The notes beneath the pieces were generated by a model, which was not told the origin of the DNA, ran no database searches, and saw nothing but the letters and a program-made list of their open reading frames with translations. Positions 16,883-26,383 of a stretch of 64,000 nucleotides of DNA are shown one piece after another. Each line of letters opens with the position of its first letter. Position 1 is the stretch's first letter. The stretch is taken from NCBI RefSeq assembly GCF_000959525.1, contig NZ_CP009832.1, forward strand, positions 2,914,001 to 2,978,000, given 5' to 3'. The stretch comes from Burkholderia multivorans ATCC BAA-247. GTDB taxonomy: Bacteria > Pseudomonadota > Gammaproteobacteria > Burkholderiales > Burkholderiaceae. The translations under genes and the position numbers were made by a program.

Positions 16883-18406
16883 TTACCCGTTCGTCGCCGC
16901 AGCCGACGCCGACGCAGGCGCCGAGGCCTTGTCGTAATCGACCGTCTGATCGGGCGCGCGCGGCGTCTCGCCGGCCCGCTCGATCCAGCCGCCGCCGAGC
17001 GCACGATACAGATCGACGAGGTTCGTCCAGCGTGCGAGCCGCGCATTGATCAGCGCCTGCTGCGCGGTGTACAGATCGGTCTGCGCGGTCAGCACCGACA
17101 GATAGCTGTCGACACCGTTCTTGTAGCGCAGGTCCGACAGATCGAAGCGGCGCTGCTGCGCATGCGTGTTGCGCTCGAGCGCGGCGATCTGCTGATCGTA
17201 CGTGCCGCGCGCGGCCAGACCGTCGGCCACTTCGCGGAACGCGCTCTGGATCGCCTTCTCGTAGTTCGCGATCTCGATGCGCTTCTGCACGTTCGCGAGG
17301 TTCAGGTTCGCGATGTTCTGCCCGCCTTCGAAGATCGGCATCGTGATCTGCGGCGCGAACGACCACGCCGCGGTGCCGGCCTTGAACAGCCCGCCGAGCG
17401 TGGGGCTCGCGGTGCCGAACGCGCCCGTCAGCGAGATGCGCGGGAAGAATGCCGCGCGCGCCGCGCCGATGTTCGCGTTCGCGGCGAGCAGCGTCTGCTC
17501 GGCCTGCATGATGTCCGGACGGCGCGTCAGCAGATCCGACGGCAGCCCGGCCGGCACGTCGGCGAGCAGGTTCTGCGCATCGAGCGGCAGCCCCGGCGGC
17601 AGATCGTCCGGCAGCGGCTCGCCGATCAGCAGCACCAGCGCGTTGAGCGCCTGCGCACGAGCGCGCGCCTGCGCCTGCTGGTTCGCGAGCGCCTGCTCGA
17701 CGACCGTCTGCGCCTGACGCAGCTCGAGCTCGGAGCCCGTGCCGTTGTCGAACTGCAGCTTCGTCAGGTCGTACGAGGCCTGCGCCGTCTTCAGCGTGTC
17801 TTCCGTGACCTTCAGCAGGTCGTCGGTCGACAGCAGCGTCAGATACTGATCCGCGACCTGCGACACGAGCGAGATCTCGGCGGCCTGCCGCGCATACGCA
17901 GTCGACAGATACTGCGCGAGCGCCTGGTCCTTCAGGCTCTGCACGCGGCCGAACAGATCGAGCTCCCACGACGCCGACAAGCCGACGTTGTAGACGCGCG
18001 AAATATACGGCGCACCCGTTTGCGACACGCCCTGCGGCGTGCGCTGGATATTGCCGGTGCCCGTACCGTCGAGCGTCGGGAACAGGCCCGCGCGCGTGAT
18101 CTGATACTGCGCGCGCGCCGCCTCGATGTTGAGCACCGACACGCGCAGGTCGCGGTTGTTCTTCAGCGCGATCTCGATCAGCCGCTGCAGGCGCGGATCG
18201 ACGAAGAATTCGCGCCAGCCGATGGCGGTCGCCGCCTGGCCGTTCGCGCTGCGCGCGCCGGCAGCGCCCGGCTGCGTCGCATAGACGCCGCCGGACGGAA
18301 ACGCCTGCGCGACGGGCGCGTCGGGCCGCGTGTAGTGCGGCGCCAACGTGCAGCCTGCGGCAAGGAGCGCGACCGCGATTGCAGTCAAAGCGTGTTTTTG
18401 CATCAT
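16883..18406 (-). CDS. oprB: RND efflux outer-membrane channel lipoprotein (OprB/OprM type)
   Basis: NodT/OprM-family outer membrane factor, 507 residues, with two OEP repeats. A lipoprotein signal ends in the lipobox LLAAGC (Cys at about residue 19), so the mature protein is lipid-anchored. The first repeat starts near GWREFFVDPRLQRLIEIAL; SWELDLFGR and PRISLTGAFGTASP are family hallmarks. The ATG at 18406 overlaps the RND pump stop by one base (TGATG). It forms the exit duct of a tripartite multidrug pump with the two proteins encoded upstream. In Burkholderia this set is BpeAB-OprB. Confidence 0.93.
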   Translation of the reverse strand: MMQKHALTAIAVALLAAGCTLAPHYTRPDAPVAQAFPSGGVYATQPGAAGARSANGQAATAIGWREFFVDPRLQRLIEIALKNNRDLRVSVLNIEAARAQYQITRAGLFPTLDGTGTGNIQRTPQGVSQTGAPYISRVYNVGLSASWELDLFGRVQSLKDQALAQYLSTAYARQAAEISLVSQVADQYLTLLSTDDLLKVTEDTLKTAQASYDLTKLQFDNGTGSELELRQAQTVVEQALANQQAQARARAQALNALVLLIGEPLPDDLPPGLPLDAQNLLADVPAGLPSDLLTRRPDIMQAEQTLLAANANIGAARAAFFPRISLTGAFGTASPTLGGLFKAGTAAWSFAPQITMPIFEGGQNIANLNLANVQKRIEIANYEKAIQSAFREVADGLAARGTYDQQIAALERNTHAQQRRFDLSDLRYKNGVDSYLSVLTAQTDLYTAQQALINARLARWTNLVDLYRALGGGWIERAGETPRAPDQTVDYDKASAPASASAAATNG

Positions 18407-21400
18407 CACTGTCCCTTGTTGCCTTCGTCGCCGTTGCCCGGCTTCTCTTCGTGGTGCGAGTGCTCCTGAGCCAGGCGCAGCGCCTCGTCGACGTCTTCCT
18501 TCTCGCCGCTGAAGATCGCACGGATCTTCACGAAGAACATCGGGATCATGAAGATCGCGAGGAACGTCGCGGTGATCATCCCGCCGATCACGCCCGTACC
18601 GATCGCGTGCTGGCTCGCCGAACCGGCGCCGTTGCTGATCGCGAGCGGCAGCACGCCGAGAATGAACGCGAGCGACGTCATCAGGATCGGACGCAGCCGC
18701 AGACGCGCCGCTTCGAGCGCGGCCTCGATCGGCCCCATCTTCTCCGTCATCTGCAGTTCGCGCGCGAACTCGACGATCAGAATCGCGTTCTTCGCGGACA
18801 GACCGACCGTCGTCAGCAGGCCGACCTGGAAGAACACGTCGTTTTCCAGACCGCGCAGCGTCGCGGCGAGCAGCGCGCCGATCACGCCGAGCGGCACGAC
18901 CATGATCACCGAGAACGGAATCGACCAGCTCTCGTACAGCGCCGCCAGACACAGGAACACGACGAGGATCGAGATCGCGTACAGGATCGGCGCCTGCGAG
19001 CCCGACTGGATTTCCTGGAACGACAGACCCGTCCACGAGTAGCCGATGCCGGTCGGCAGCTTCGTCGCGAGCGCTTCCATCGCGGCCATCGCCTGACCGG
19101 TCGACTTGCCCGGTGCGGCCTGACCCTGGATTTCCATCGCCGAAATGCCGTTGTAACGCTCGAGCTTCGGCGAACCGTACGTCCAGTGGCCGGTCGCGAA
19201 CGCGCCGAACGGCACCATCCCGCCCGAGCCGTTGCGCACGTACCAGATGTTCAGGTCTTCCGGCGTCATCCGGAACGGCGCGTCGGACTGCACGTACACC
19301 TTCTTGATCCGGCCGTCGATGTCGAGGAAGTTGTTCACGTACTTCGACGCCCACGCGATCGAGAACGTCTGGTCGATCGCATCCGCCGTCACGCCGAGCG
19401 CGTTCGCCTTCTCGCGATCGATGTCGACCTTGTACTGCGGCGTATCGTTCAGGCCGTTCGGACGCACGCCCTGCAGCGTCGGATCCTTCGCGGCCATGCC
19501 GAGCAGCTGGTTGCGTGCGGCCATCAGCGCGTCGTGGCCGAGACCGGCGTTGTCCGTCAGCTCGAAGTCGAAGCCGGCGGCCGTGCCGAGTTCCGGAATC
19601 GACGGCGGGTTGAACGGAATGACGATCGCGTCCTTGTAGCCCGAATAGCGGCCGAACATCCGTCCGATCAGCGCCTGCACCTTCTGGTCCGCGTGCTGAC
19701 GCTGCGCGTAGTCCTTCAGGCGCACGAACACGAGACCGGAGTTCTGGCCGCGGCCCGCGAAGCTGAAGCCGTTCACCGTGAACGCCGATTCGACGATGTC
19801 CTTCTCGTCCTTGAGCAGATAGTCGGTGATGTTCGCGAGCGTCTTCGCCGTGGTTTCCTGCGTCGAGCCGGACGGCGTCTGCACGATCACGAACATCAGG
19901 CCCTGGTCTTCATCGGGCAGGAACGACTTCGGCAGCCGCACGAACAGCAGGCCGACCGCGACGATCACGACCAGATAGATGATCAGCCAGCGGCCGGACC
20001 GCTTGATCACGTGGTGCACGCCGACGTGGTACTTGTCGCGGCTCGCGTTGAACGTGCGGTTGAACCAGCCGAAGAAGCCCTTCTTCTCTTCGTGATGGCC
20101 TTGCGGGATCGGCTTCAGGATCGTCGCGCACAGCGCCGGCGTCAGAATCAGCGCGACGAGCACGGACAGCACCATCGCGGACACGATCGTCAGCGAGAAC
20201 TGCCGGTAGATCGCGCCGACCGAACCGCCGGAGAACGCGACCGGCACGAACACGGCGGACAGCACGAGCGCGACGCCGACGAGTGCGCCGGTGATCTGGC
20301 CCATCGCCTTGCGTGTCGCCTCCTTCGGCCCGAGCCCCTCTTCCGCCATCACGCGCTCGACGTTCTCGACCACGACGATCGCATCGTCGACGAGCAGACC
20401 GATCGCGAGCACGAGGCCGAACATCGACAGCGTGTTGATCGAGAAGCCGACGAGCGACATGATCGCGAACGTACCGAGCAGCACGACCGGCACCGCGATC
20501 GTCGGGATGATCGTCGCCCGCAGGTTCTGCAGGAACAGATACATCACGAGGAACACGAGCACGATACCTTCGAGCAGCGTCTTGACCACTTCCTCGATCG
20601 ACAGCTTCACGAACGGCGTCGTGTCGTACGGATACTTGACGACGAGCCCGTGCGGGAAGTATTTCGACAGCTCGTCGACCTTCGCGCGCACGGCCTTCGC
20701 GGTCGCGAGCGCGTTCGCGTTCGTGGCGAGCTGGATGCCGAGCGCCGCGGACGGCTGGCCGTTGTACTTCGTATCGAAGTTGTAGTTTTCGGCGCCGAGG
20801 CCGATCTGCGCGACGTCCTTCAGACGCACCTGCGAGCCGTCCTGGTTCACCTTCAGCAGGATGTTGCCGAACTCGGCCGGCGTGCGCAGCAGCGTCGCCT
20901 CGGTGATCGTCGCCTGCAGCAGCGTGCCGGGCTTCGCGGGCGTGCCGCCGATCTGGCCGCCGGCGACCTGCACGTTCTGCGCGCTGATCGCCGACGTCAC
21001 GTCGACCGGCGTGAGCCCGTAGTTCGTCAGCTTGACCGGGTCGAGCCACACGCGCATCGCGTACTGCGAGCCGAACAGCGTGACGGTACCGACGCCGTTC
21101 AGACGGCTGATCGGATCCTGCACGTGCGACGCGACATAGTTCGCGAGGTCGTAGCGGTTCATGCTGCCGTCTTCGGAGTTGAACGCCAGCACGAGCAGGA
21201 AGCTGCTGCTCGACTTCGTCACCTTCAGACCGAGCTGCTGAACCACCTGCGGCAGAATCGGCGTCGCGAGCGACAGCTTGTTCTGCACCTGGACCTGCGC
21301 GATGTCCGGGTTGGTGCCCGGCGCGAAGGTCAGCGTGATCGTCGCGGTGCCCGAGTCGTCACTGGTCGACGACATGTACAGGAAGTTGTCGAGCCCGCTC

Positions 21401-21606
21401 ATCTGCTGCTCGATCACCTGCGTCACCGTGTCTTCCACCGTCTTCGCGGACGCACCCGGATAGTTCGCGCTGATCTGGATCGACGGCGGCGCGATGGTCG
21501 GGTACTGCGCGATCGGCAACGTGAAGATCGCCGCAACCCCGGCCAGCATCAGGATGATGGCGATCACCCACGCGAAGATCGGGCGATCGATAAAAAACTT
21601 TGCCAT
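18406..21606 (-). CDS. bpeB: RND multidrug efflux pump, inner-membrane transporter (BpeB/AcrB type)
   Basis: HAE-1 family RND transporter, 1066 residues, the normal AcrB/MexB length, with twelve spans and two large periplasmic loops. The N terminus [17 protein letters not shown] is diagnostic. The proton-relay Asp pair is in the fourth span ([17 protein letters not shown], near residue 407), and the region [17 protein letters not shown] is typical of drug (rather than metal) pumps. The gene starts 15 bases after the adaptor gene. Substrates in Burkholderia relatives include macrolides, aminoglycosides or acyl-homoserine lactones depending on strain; this is family knowledge, not readable here. 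Confidence 0.96.
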   Translation of the reverse strand: MAKFFIDRPIFAWVIAIILMLAGVAAIFTLPIAQYPTIAPPSIQISANYPGASAKTVEDTVTQVIEQQMSGLDNFLYMSSTSDDSGTATITLTFAPGTNPDIAQVQVQNKLSLATPILPQVVQQLGLKVTKSSSSFLLVLAFNSEDGSMNRYDLANYVASHVQDPISRLNGVGTVTLFGSQYAMRVWLDPVKLTNYGLTPVDVTSAISAQNVQVAGGQIGGTPAKPGTLLQATITEATLLRTPAEFGNILLKVNQDGSQVRLKDVAQIGLGAENYNFDTKYNGQPSAALGIQLATNANALATAKAVRAKVDELSKYFPHGLVVKYPYDTTPFVKLSIEEVVKTLLEGIVLVFLVMYLFLQNLRATIIPTIAVPVVLLGTFAIMSLVGFSINTLSMFGLVLAIGLLVDDAIVVVENVERVMAEEGLGPKEATRKAMGQITGALVGVALVLSAVFVPVAFSGGSVGAIYRQFSLTIVSAMVLSVLVALILTPALCATILKPIPQGHHEEKKGFFGWFNRTFNASRDKYHVGVHHVIKRSGRWLIIYLVVIVAVGLLFVRLPKSFLPDEDQGLMFVIVQTPSGSTQETTAKTLANITDYLLKDEKDIVESAFTVNGFSFAGRGQNSGLVFVRLKDYAQRQHADQKVQALIGRMFGRYSGYKDAIVIPFNPPSIPELGTAAGFDFELTDNAGLGHDALMAARNQLLGMAAKDPTLQGVRPNGLNDTPQYKVDIDREKANALGVTADAIDQTFSIAWASKYVNNFLDIDGRIKKVYVQSDAPFRMTPEDLNIWYVRNGSGGMVPFGAFATGHWTYGSPKLERYNGISAMEIQGQAAPGKSTGQAMAAMEALATKLPTGIGYSWTGLSFQEIQSGSQAPILYAISILVVFLCLAALYESWSIPFSVIMVVPLGVIGALLAATLRGLENDVFFQVGLLTTVGLSAKNAILIVEFARELQMTEKMGPIEAALEAARLRLRPILMTSLAFILGVLPLAISNGAGSASQHAIGTGVIGGMITATFLAIFMIPMFFVKIRAIFSGEKEDVDEALRLAQEHSHHEEKPGNGDEGNKGQ

Positions 21607-21621
21607 GAAACAGGCTCCCTG

Positions 21622-22902
21622 TTATTGCGCGCCCGAAGCGGCGGCGGACGACGCCGCGGCGGCGCTAGCCGGCGCGCCCGACGCGCCGGCACTCGATGCT
21701 GCGGCGGCCGAAGCCGGTGCGGCGGCGGCCGGCGCGGCGGCACCCGAGGCGTCGTTCGGCGCCGACGCGAGCTGCGCCGGAACGGCCTTCACGGTCGCGC
21801 CCGGACGCACCTTGTCGACACCCTGAACGATCACGCGATCGCCGGGCTGCAGCCCGCTTTCGACGACCCAGTTCTGACCTTCGATGCGCGTCGCGGTCAG
21901 CGTGCGCGGCTCGACCTTGTTGTTCGCGTTGACGACCATCGCGACCGCCTGGCCCTTCTGGTCGTGCGTGACGCCGATCTGCGGCACCAGGTACGCGTTG
22001 TCGTTCACGCCTTCCTCGATGCGCGCGCGCACGAACATCCCCGGCAGCAGGACCTTGCCCGGGTTCGGGAACACCGCACGGATCGTGACCGAGCCGGTCG
22101 TCTGGTCGACCGTCACGTCGGAGAACTGCAGCTTGCCGGGCTGCGAATAGGTACGGCCGTCCTCGAGGATCAGCGACACCTTCGCGGCACCGGGGCCGGT
22201 CGTCTTCAGACGACCGCTCTGCACGTCCTGACGCAGCTTCAGCCCCTCGAGGCTCGACTGCGTGAGGTCGACGTACACCGGATCGAGCTGCTGCACGGTC
22301 GACATCAGCGTCGCCTGGCTCGCCTGCACGTACGCGCCCGGCGTCACCTGCGAGATGCCGACACGGCCGGTGATCGGCGACACGACGTCCGTGTAGCCGA
22401 GGTTGATCTGCGCGGTCTCGACCGACGCCTTGCCGGCCGCGACGTCGGCGGCGGCCTGCCCTTGCGCGGCCACCGCGTTGTCGTAGTCCTGCTTGCTGAC
22501 CGCGTTCGCGGCCACCAGCACCTTGTAGCGCGCGACGAGCGCGTTCTGCGTGGCGAGGTTCGCCTGCGCCTTCGCGAGCGTCGCCTTCGCGCTGTTCAGC
22601 GCGGCGATATACGGTGCCGGGTCGATCTTGTAGAGGCGCTGACCGGCCTTGACGTCGCTGCCTTCGGTGAATTCACGGCGCAGCACGATGCCGTCGACCC
22701 GTGCGCGCACCTGCGCGACGAGGAAGGCGCTGGTGCGGCCAGGCAGTTCGGTGAAGACCGGTACGGCCTGCGGCTGGACCGTGACGACGCCGACTTCCGG
22801 CGTTTGCGGCGGCGGTGCCGATTCTTTTTTCCCGCACGCGGCCAGGAAAACGGCGGCCGTCGCGACAGTGAGTAAGCGGTATGGAACCCGTTCGACGCGC
22901 AT
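21622..22902 (-). CDS. bpeA: RND efflux periplasmic adaptor (BpeA/AcrA type)
   Basis: Membrane fusion protein, 426 residues. A lipoprotein signal ends VFLAAC. It has a biotinyl-lipoyl-like domain (FTELPGRTSAFLVAQVRARV, then GSDVKAGQRLYKIDPAPY), an alpha-helical hairpin near residues 100-175, and a beta-barrel domain. The last 45 residues are a low-complexity run of Ala, Ser, Pro and Gly, longer than in AcrA. I chose the ATG at 22902 because it gives the normal lipoprotein start; GAGG lies about eight bases upstream. It is the first gene of the efflux operon, controlled from the shared operator region at 23142-23169. Confidence 0.95.
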   Translation of the reverse strand: MRVERVPYRLLTVATAAVFLAACGKKESAPPPQTPEVGVVTVQPQAVPVFTELPGRTSAFLVAQVRARVDGIVLRREFTEGSDVKAGQRLYKIDPAPYIAALNSAKATLAKAQANLATQNALVARYKVLVAANAVSKQDYDNAVAAQGQAAADVAAGKASVETAQINLGYTDVVSPITGRVGISQVTPGAYVQASQATLMSTVQQLDPVYVDLTQSSLEGLKLRQDVQSGRLKTTGPGAAKVSLILEDGRTYSQPGKLQFSDVTVDQTTGSVTIRAVFPNPGKVLLPGMFVRARIEEGVNDNAYLVPQIGVTHDQKGQAVAMVVNANNKVEPRTLTATRIEGQNWVVESGLQPGDRVIVQGVDKVRPGATVKAVPAQLASAPNDASGAAAPAAAAPASAAAASSAGASGAPASAAAASSAAASGAQ

Positions 22903-23141
22903 GGAGCGACCTCTGTGTATAACCAATGGAATGAGTGCGGCGCCCGACCCCGGAGCACGGCACGGATGCGCCTCGCGGCGCAGATCGAACACCTGAATTA
23001 CTGGACTGCTGGATACAACAAGCGGCACGAAACCTCCGTGCCGGCAAGGCGCCGCAAACTGCGGACTGGTACTTAGGCGGGAATCAGCAGAGTGGGATAT
23101 TAACTGATTGCCACTTTGGTCATTCGATCGTAGGGTGGTAT

Positions 23142-23169
23142 TGTATATACATTCATGGATGTATGTAAA
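23142..23169 (-). promoter_or_regulatory. Promoter of bpeA-bpeB-oprB
   Basis: On the minus strand TTTACA (23169-23164) and TATACA (23147-23142) are 16 bases apart. The BpeR/AcrR-type palindrome fills the spacer, so repressor binding would block RNA polymerase. Weaker plus-strand elements TTGGTC (23116-23121) and TATTGT (23139-23144), 17 bases apart, could serve bpeR. Confidence 0.6.
23146..23167. promoter_or_regulatory. AcrR/BpeR-type palindromic operator
   Basis: The site reads TATACATTCATGGATGTATG plus TA. Its core ATACATTCATGGATGTAT differs from perfect dyad symmetry at one base pair. It closely matches the 24-base AcrR operator of enterobacteria (arms TACAT and ATGTA around TTYATGAA). 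It sits between the divergent efflux operon and the TetR gene, which is where such a site belongs. Confidence 0.75.
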
Positions 23170-23301
23170 AAGACCATCCGCGCCGTGCCAAGCGCGAAGT
23201 CTTACGAATTGTTACCAGTCGCAAGCATAGCCCGTTCGGGCGCGCGCGACGAGGGGCCCGGCCCCGGTTTACCACTCATCGATTCAGATTCAGGCCTGCA
23301 C

Positions 23302-23940
23302 ATGGTCAGACGCACCAAGGAGGAGGCACTCGAGACGCGCAACCGCATTCTCGATGCCGCCGAGCACGTGTTCTTCGAAAAGGGCGTATCGCACACGTCG
23401 CTGGCGGACATCGCGCAGCACGCGGGCGTGACGCGCGGTGCGATCTACTGGCACTTCGCGAACAAGAGCGACCTGTTCGACGCGATGTTCGACCGCGTGC
23501 TGCTGCCGATCGACGAGTTGAAGCGGATGCCGGCGGACGCGCCGGGCAGCAATCCGCTCGAGAAGGTGCGCAAGATCCTGATCTGGTGCCTGCTCGGCGT
23601 GCAGCGCGATTCGCAGCTGCGCCGCGTGTTCAGCATCCTGTTCATGAAGTGCGAGTACGTGGCCGACATGGAGCCGCTGCTGTTGCGCAACCGCGCGGGG
23701 ATGAGCGAGGCGCTGCACGCGATCGACGCCGATCTCGCGATGGCCGTGCGGCTCGAGCTGCTGCCCGAGCGGCTCGACACGTGGCGCGCGACGCTGATGC
23801 TGCATACGCTCGTCAGCGGCTTCGTGCGCGACATGCTGATGCTGCCGGACGAGATCGATGCGGAAAAGCATGCGGAGAAGCTGGTCGACGGCTGCTTCGA
23901 CATGCTGCGCTGCAGCCCGGCGATGCTGAAGGACGACTGA
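23302..23940 (+). CDS. bpeR: TetR-family repressor of the RND efflux operon (BpeR/AcrR type)
   Basis: TetR/AcrR-family regulator, 212 residues, the typical AcrR length. The N terminus MVRRTKEEALETRNRILDAA and the helix-turn-helix region at 31-52 (TSLADIAQHAGVTRGAIYWH) match AcrR/TtgR/MexR-type efflux repressors closely. The C-terminal domain, which binds drugs, is VFSILFMKCEYV and following. I chose the ATG at 23302 because earlier in-frame codons encode nothing like the family. It is transcribed away from bpeA, and a dyad operator between them suggests it represses both itself and the pump. Confidence 0.93.
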   Translation: MVRRTKEEALETRNRILDAAEHVFFEKGVSHTSLADIAQHAGVTRGAIYWHFANKSDLFDAMFDRVLLPIDELKRMPADAPGSNPLEKVRKILIWCLLGVQRDSQLRRVFSILFMKCEYVADMEPLLLRNRAGMSEALHAIDADLAMAVRLELLPERLDTWRATLMLHTLVSGFVRDMLMLPDEIDAEKHAEKLVDGCFDMLRCSPAMLKDD

Positions 23941-23950
23941 GGCGGGCAGC

Positions 23951-23990
23951 CGGCTCGGCTCGGCTCGGCTCGGCTCGGCTCGGCTCGGCT
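23951..23990 (+). repeat. Pentanucleotide tandem repeat (CGGCT)8
   Basis: Eight perfect CGGCT copies in a row, followed by decaying six-base variants (TTCGGC-type) to about 24020. It lies in the gap between bpeR and the AraC-type gene. Simple repeats of this length commonly vary in copy number between isolates. Confidence 0.9.
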
Positions 23991-24074
23991 TCGGCTTCGG
24001 CTTCCGCTTCGCCTCGGCTTGAGCTTCAGCTTCAGTCCCGGCCTGGCTTGCCGCCCAACACCCGCTTCCACTCC

Positions 24075-24111
24075 ATGGCCCGATTCGCGTTCTTCGTTAG
24101 AATCGGGCCAT
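24075..24111 (+). promoter_or_regulatory. Perfect 12-base inverted repeat before the AraC-type gene
   Basis: Arms ATGGCCCGATTC and GAATCGGGCCAT are perfectly complementary around a 13-base loop. TAGAAT in the right half could be a -10 element. No T-run follows, so it is unlikely to be a terminator. It ends 19 bases before the start codon and may be an operator or a leader hairpin that affects ribosome access. Confidence 0.55.
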
Positions 24112-24130
24112 CGTCATTCCGGAGCCCCGC

Positions 24131-25123
24131 ATGACCACCGCTTCGTCGCCCGCCGCGACCGTCGTCGCCGTCGTCGCGTACGACGGCATCAGCCCGTTTC
24201 ATCTGTCGGTGCCGTCGGTCGTGTTCGGCAAGGAGCGCGATGCGGCCGACTCGCCCGCGTTCGAATTCCGCGTGTGTTCCGCCGATCGCGGCCCGCTCGC
24301 GACGACGGGCGGCTTCACGATCGTCGCCCCCTACACGCTCGACGGGCTGCTCGATGCGGACATCGTGATCGTGCCGAGCTGGCGCGACGAGGACGAAACG
24401 CCGCCCGACGAACTGCTCGACGCCGTTCGCGCGGCCGCCGCACGCGGTGCCCAGCTGGTCGGCCTCTGCCTCGGCGCATACGTCCTCGCCGCGGCCGGCC
24501 TGCTCGACGGCCGCCCGGCCACCACGCACTGGGCGTGGGCCGACGATTTCGCGCGACGCTTTCCGCGCGTGAAGCTCGATCCCGACGTGCTCTACGTCGA
24601 CGACGGCAACCTGATGACCTCGGCCGGCACGGCCGCGGGCCTCGACTGCTGCCTGCACGTCGTACGGCGCCGCTTCGGCTCGGACGCCGCGAACCGGATC
24701 GCACGCCGTCTCGTGATTCCGCCGCACCGCCAGGGCGGCCAGGCGCAGTACGTGCCGCAGCCGGTCGCCGCGCATCCGCGCGATACGCGCCTCGCCGCGC
24801 TGCTCGACTGGGTCCGCGCGAACCTGGACGCCGCGCACAGCGTCGATTCGCTCGCGGCGCGCGTGCTGATGAGCCGGCGCACGTTCACGCGCCACTTCCG
24901 GCAGGCGACCGGCACGACCGTCACCGCATGGCTGCAGGCCGAGCGCCTCGCACGCGCGCAGCATCTGCTCGAAACCACCGGCCAGTCGATCGACGCCATC
25001 GCGCAGGCGGCCGGATACGGCTCGAGCGTGTCGCTGCGTCAGCATTTCGCGGGTGCGCTCGGCACGTCGCCGTCCGCGTATCGGAAACAGTTTCGCGGCA
25101 TCGGCAGCGACGCGCGGCCGTGA
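24131..25123 (+). CDS. GlxA-type AraC regulator with DJ-1/PfpI domain
   Basis: Two-domain transcription factor, 330 residues. The N-terminal DJ-1/PfpI (class I amidotransferase-like) domain spans about residues 10-190, with Cys113 in GLCLGAYVLA and the LLDGRPATTHW segment. The C-terminal AraC/XylS DNA-binding domain spans about 225-325, with helix-turn-helix regions DSLAARVLMSRRTFTRHFR and AIAQAAGYGSSVSLRQHF. It resembles FtrA and GlxA, which respond to small metabolites. No adjacent operon reveals its target; the genes to its right point the other way. The amidotransferase-like domain in this family is usually a sensor, not an enzyme. Confidence 0.9.
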   Translation: MTTASSPAATVVAVVAYDGISPFHLSVPSVVFGKERDAADSPAFEFRVCSADRGPLATTGGFTIVAPYTLDGLLDADIVIVPSWRDEDETPPDELLDAVRAAAARGAQLVGLCLGAYVLAAAGLLDGRPATTHWAWADDFARRFPRVKLDPDVLYVDDGNLMTSAGTAAGLDCCLHVVRRRFGSDAANRIARRLVIPPHRQGGQAQYVPQPVAAHPRDTRLAALLDWVRANLDAAHSVDSLAARVLMSRRTFTRHFRQATGTTVTAWLQAERLARAQHLLETTGQSIDAIAQAAGYGSSVSLRQHFAGALGTSPSAYRKQFRGIGSDARP

Positions 25124-25160
25124 CGGCGAGCGCGTCGCGGGGCAGGCCGCGCGAGTGTGA

Positions 25161-25868
25161 TCAGCCGCCGTTGAACCAGCGCGCGACGTAGAGCAGCAGC
25201 GCGACGAACACGATCATCGCGACCCACGCCCACAGCGGCACCGGCCCGGCATGGCGATGATGAAGCGCGCCGGCAGCGCGGCCGCCCGACGCGCCGGCCA
25301 GATGCGGCGACGCGGGGCGCTTCGCGGCGGCCGTCAGTGCGGCCGGACGCAGGAACACGTGCGGGCGGCGTGGCGCGGCCGCGCGCGCGCGATTCGGCGC
25401 GAGCCCGTGCTTCGCCTGCACGATCGCGCAGAATTCGCGGAAGAAGTCGTCGATGCAGTCGCGCAACGCGTTCTCGATCTGCCGCGCCGGCAGTTCGGCG
25501 AGCGGGCCCGTCGCGGTCGCCCAGACGAGGTACTCGATGCGGGTCGCGTTCCCGGCGTCGTCCGGCGTCAGCACGACGTCGATCTGGCCGCGCAGCACGC
25601 CGAGGCCCTCCGCGCGCGCATGGAAACCGAGCATCCGGCGCGGCCGCCCTTCCGCGTCGCCGTGCTCGGCCGCGACGTGCACGCGCACCTCGTAGCGCGC
25701 GCGCAGCGTGCCGTGCGGCACCGTGATCGTCAGCGCGAATTCGTCGCGCGCCAGCTTCACGAACGATTCGCAATGGTCGACGCTCGCGCGCAGCAGCGCG
25801 ACGTCCTCGAGCGCGTCGCGCACGACGGCCGGCGCAAGCGCAACGCATAACGTGTCGTTCAGTTCCAT
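25161..25868 (-). CDS. CoxG-like SRPBCC-domain membrane-anchored protein
   Basis: 235 residues. The first 150 or so form a CoxG-type SRPBCC (START-like) domain: MELNDTLCVALAPAVVRDAL, then a mid-section ending QIENALRDCIDDFFREFCAIV. A low-complexity linker of about 45 residues rich in Ala, Arg, Pro and His leads to a single C-terminal membrane helix (VPLWAWVAMIVFVALLLYVA). In CO-dehydrogenase clusters CoxG recruits the enzyme to the membrane, but no such enzyme is encoded here. Such stand-alone homologues are frequent in beta-proteobacteria and have no settled function. It probably shares a transcript with the following DUF427 gene upstream (28-base gap). Confidence 0.85.
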   Translation of the reverse strand: MELNDTLCVALAPAVVRDALEDVALLRASVDHCESFVKLARDEFALTITVPHGTLRARYEVRVHVAAEHGDAEGRPRRMLGFHARAEGLGVLRGQIDVVLTPDDAGNATRIEYLVWATATGPLAELPARQIENALRDCIDDFFREFCAIVQAKHGLAPNRARAAAPRRPHVFLRPAALTAAAKRPASPHLAGASGGRAAGALHHRHAGPVPLWAWVAMIVFVALLLYVARWFNGG

Positions 25869-25896
25869 GACGCCTCCGCGATCCGCGCGCGACGCT

Positions 25897-26256
25897 TCAC
25901 GACGTTTCGACGAGACTGTCGATCCGCGCGACGTCGAACGCGACGTACTGCGCGAGCGCGAGCGCCGCCGCCGCCGGCGACTCGTAGCTCCATGCGGCGT
26001 CCTCGATCACGCCGTCTTCCGTTTGCAGATTGAAGTAGACGGCCGCGCCCTTCACCGGGCACGTCGCCGTCGTGGCCGAGCGCACGAGCCGGCTCATGTT
26101 GACGTCGCCGCGCGGCAGATAGTGGACGTCCGGCTGCCCGGCTTCGCGCACGGTCAGTGCGCCGTGCGAGTCCGCGTACGTGATGCCGCGATGGATCACG
26201 CGCACGCGATGGCGGTTCAGCACGATTTCGAGGCGAGGGGCGGCGGCATCGGACAT
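25897..26256 (-). CDS. DUF427 family protein
   Basis: 119-residue cytosolic protein of the DUF427 family, with the typical CPVKGAAVYFNL and DAAWSYESPAA segments in its second half. Family members have a small beta-barrel fold and no agreed biochemical role. I chose the ATG at 26256 (MSDAAAPRLEIVLNRHRV) with GGAGA seven bases upstream; a frame is open further upstream but runs through a terminator hairpin. The next gene on the strand encodes the CoxG-like protein. Confidence 0.87.
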   Translation of the reverse strand: MSDAAAPRLEIVLNRHRVRVIHRGITYADSHGALTVREAGQPDVHYLPRGDVNMSRLVRSATTATCPVKGAAVYFNLQTEDGVIEDAAWSYESPAAAALALAQYVAFDVARIDSLVETS

Positions 26257-26303
26257 CGTTTCTCCTTCGGGCGAAGCGGCGCGCGGCCCGCGCGCAGGAA
26301 ACG

Positions 26304-26333
26304 AAAAAGCCACGGCGCGAACGCCGTGGCTTT
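26304..26333 (-). terminator. Intrinsic terminator after the small secreted protein gene
   Basis: Stem AAAGCCACGGCG against CGCCGTGGCTTT with a four-base loop. On the minus strand it ends in a T-run. It separates the secreted-protein gene from the DUF427 gene. Confidence 0.88.
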
Positions 26334-26383
26334 CATTATGGGCGAAACTTCGTGCGATTGCGCGATCGGGGCCGCGGCCCGCG

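Larger units (their letters stand above)
22903..23301. other. Divergent control region between bpeA and bpeR
   Basis: This 399-base region is AT-richer around 23070-23170 than anything nearby. It carries the palindromic operator and the minus-strand promoter. The long leader on the bpeR side (23168-23301) shows no other feature I can support. A frame is open upstream of the bpeR ATG but does not resemble a TetR N terminus. Confidence 0.75.

Noticed and set aside
18379-22875. A 1498-codon open frame on the plus strand opposite the efflux operon
   Set aside because: It mirrors bpeB and bpeA codon by codon, is rich in Arg, His, Asp and Glu as expected of antisense of GC-biased genes, and has no recognisable domain. 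The minus-strand genes are certain.
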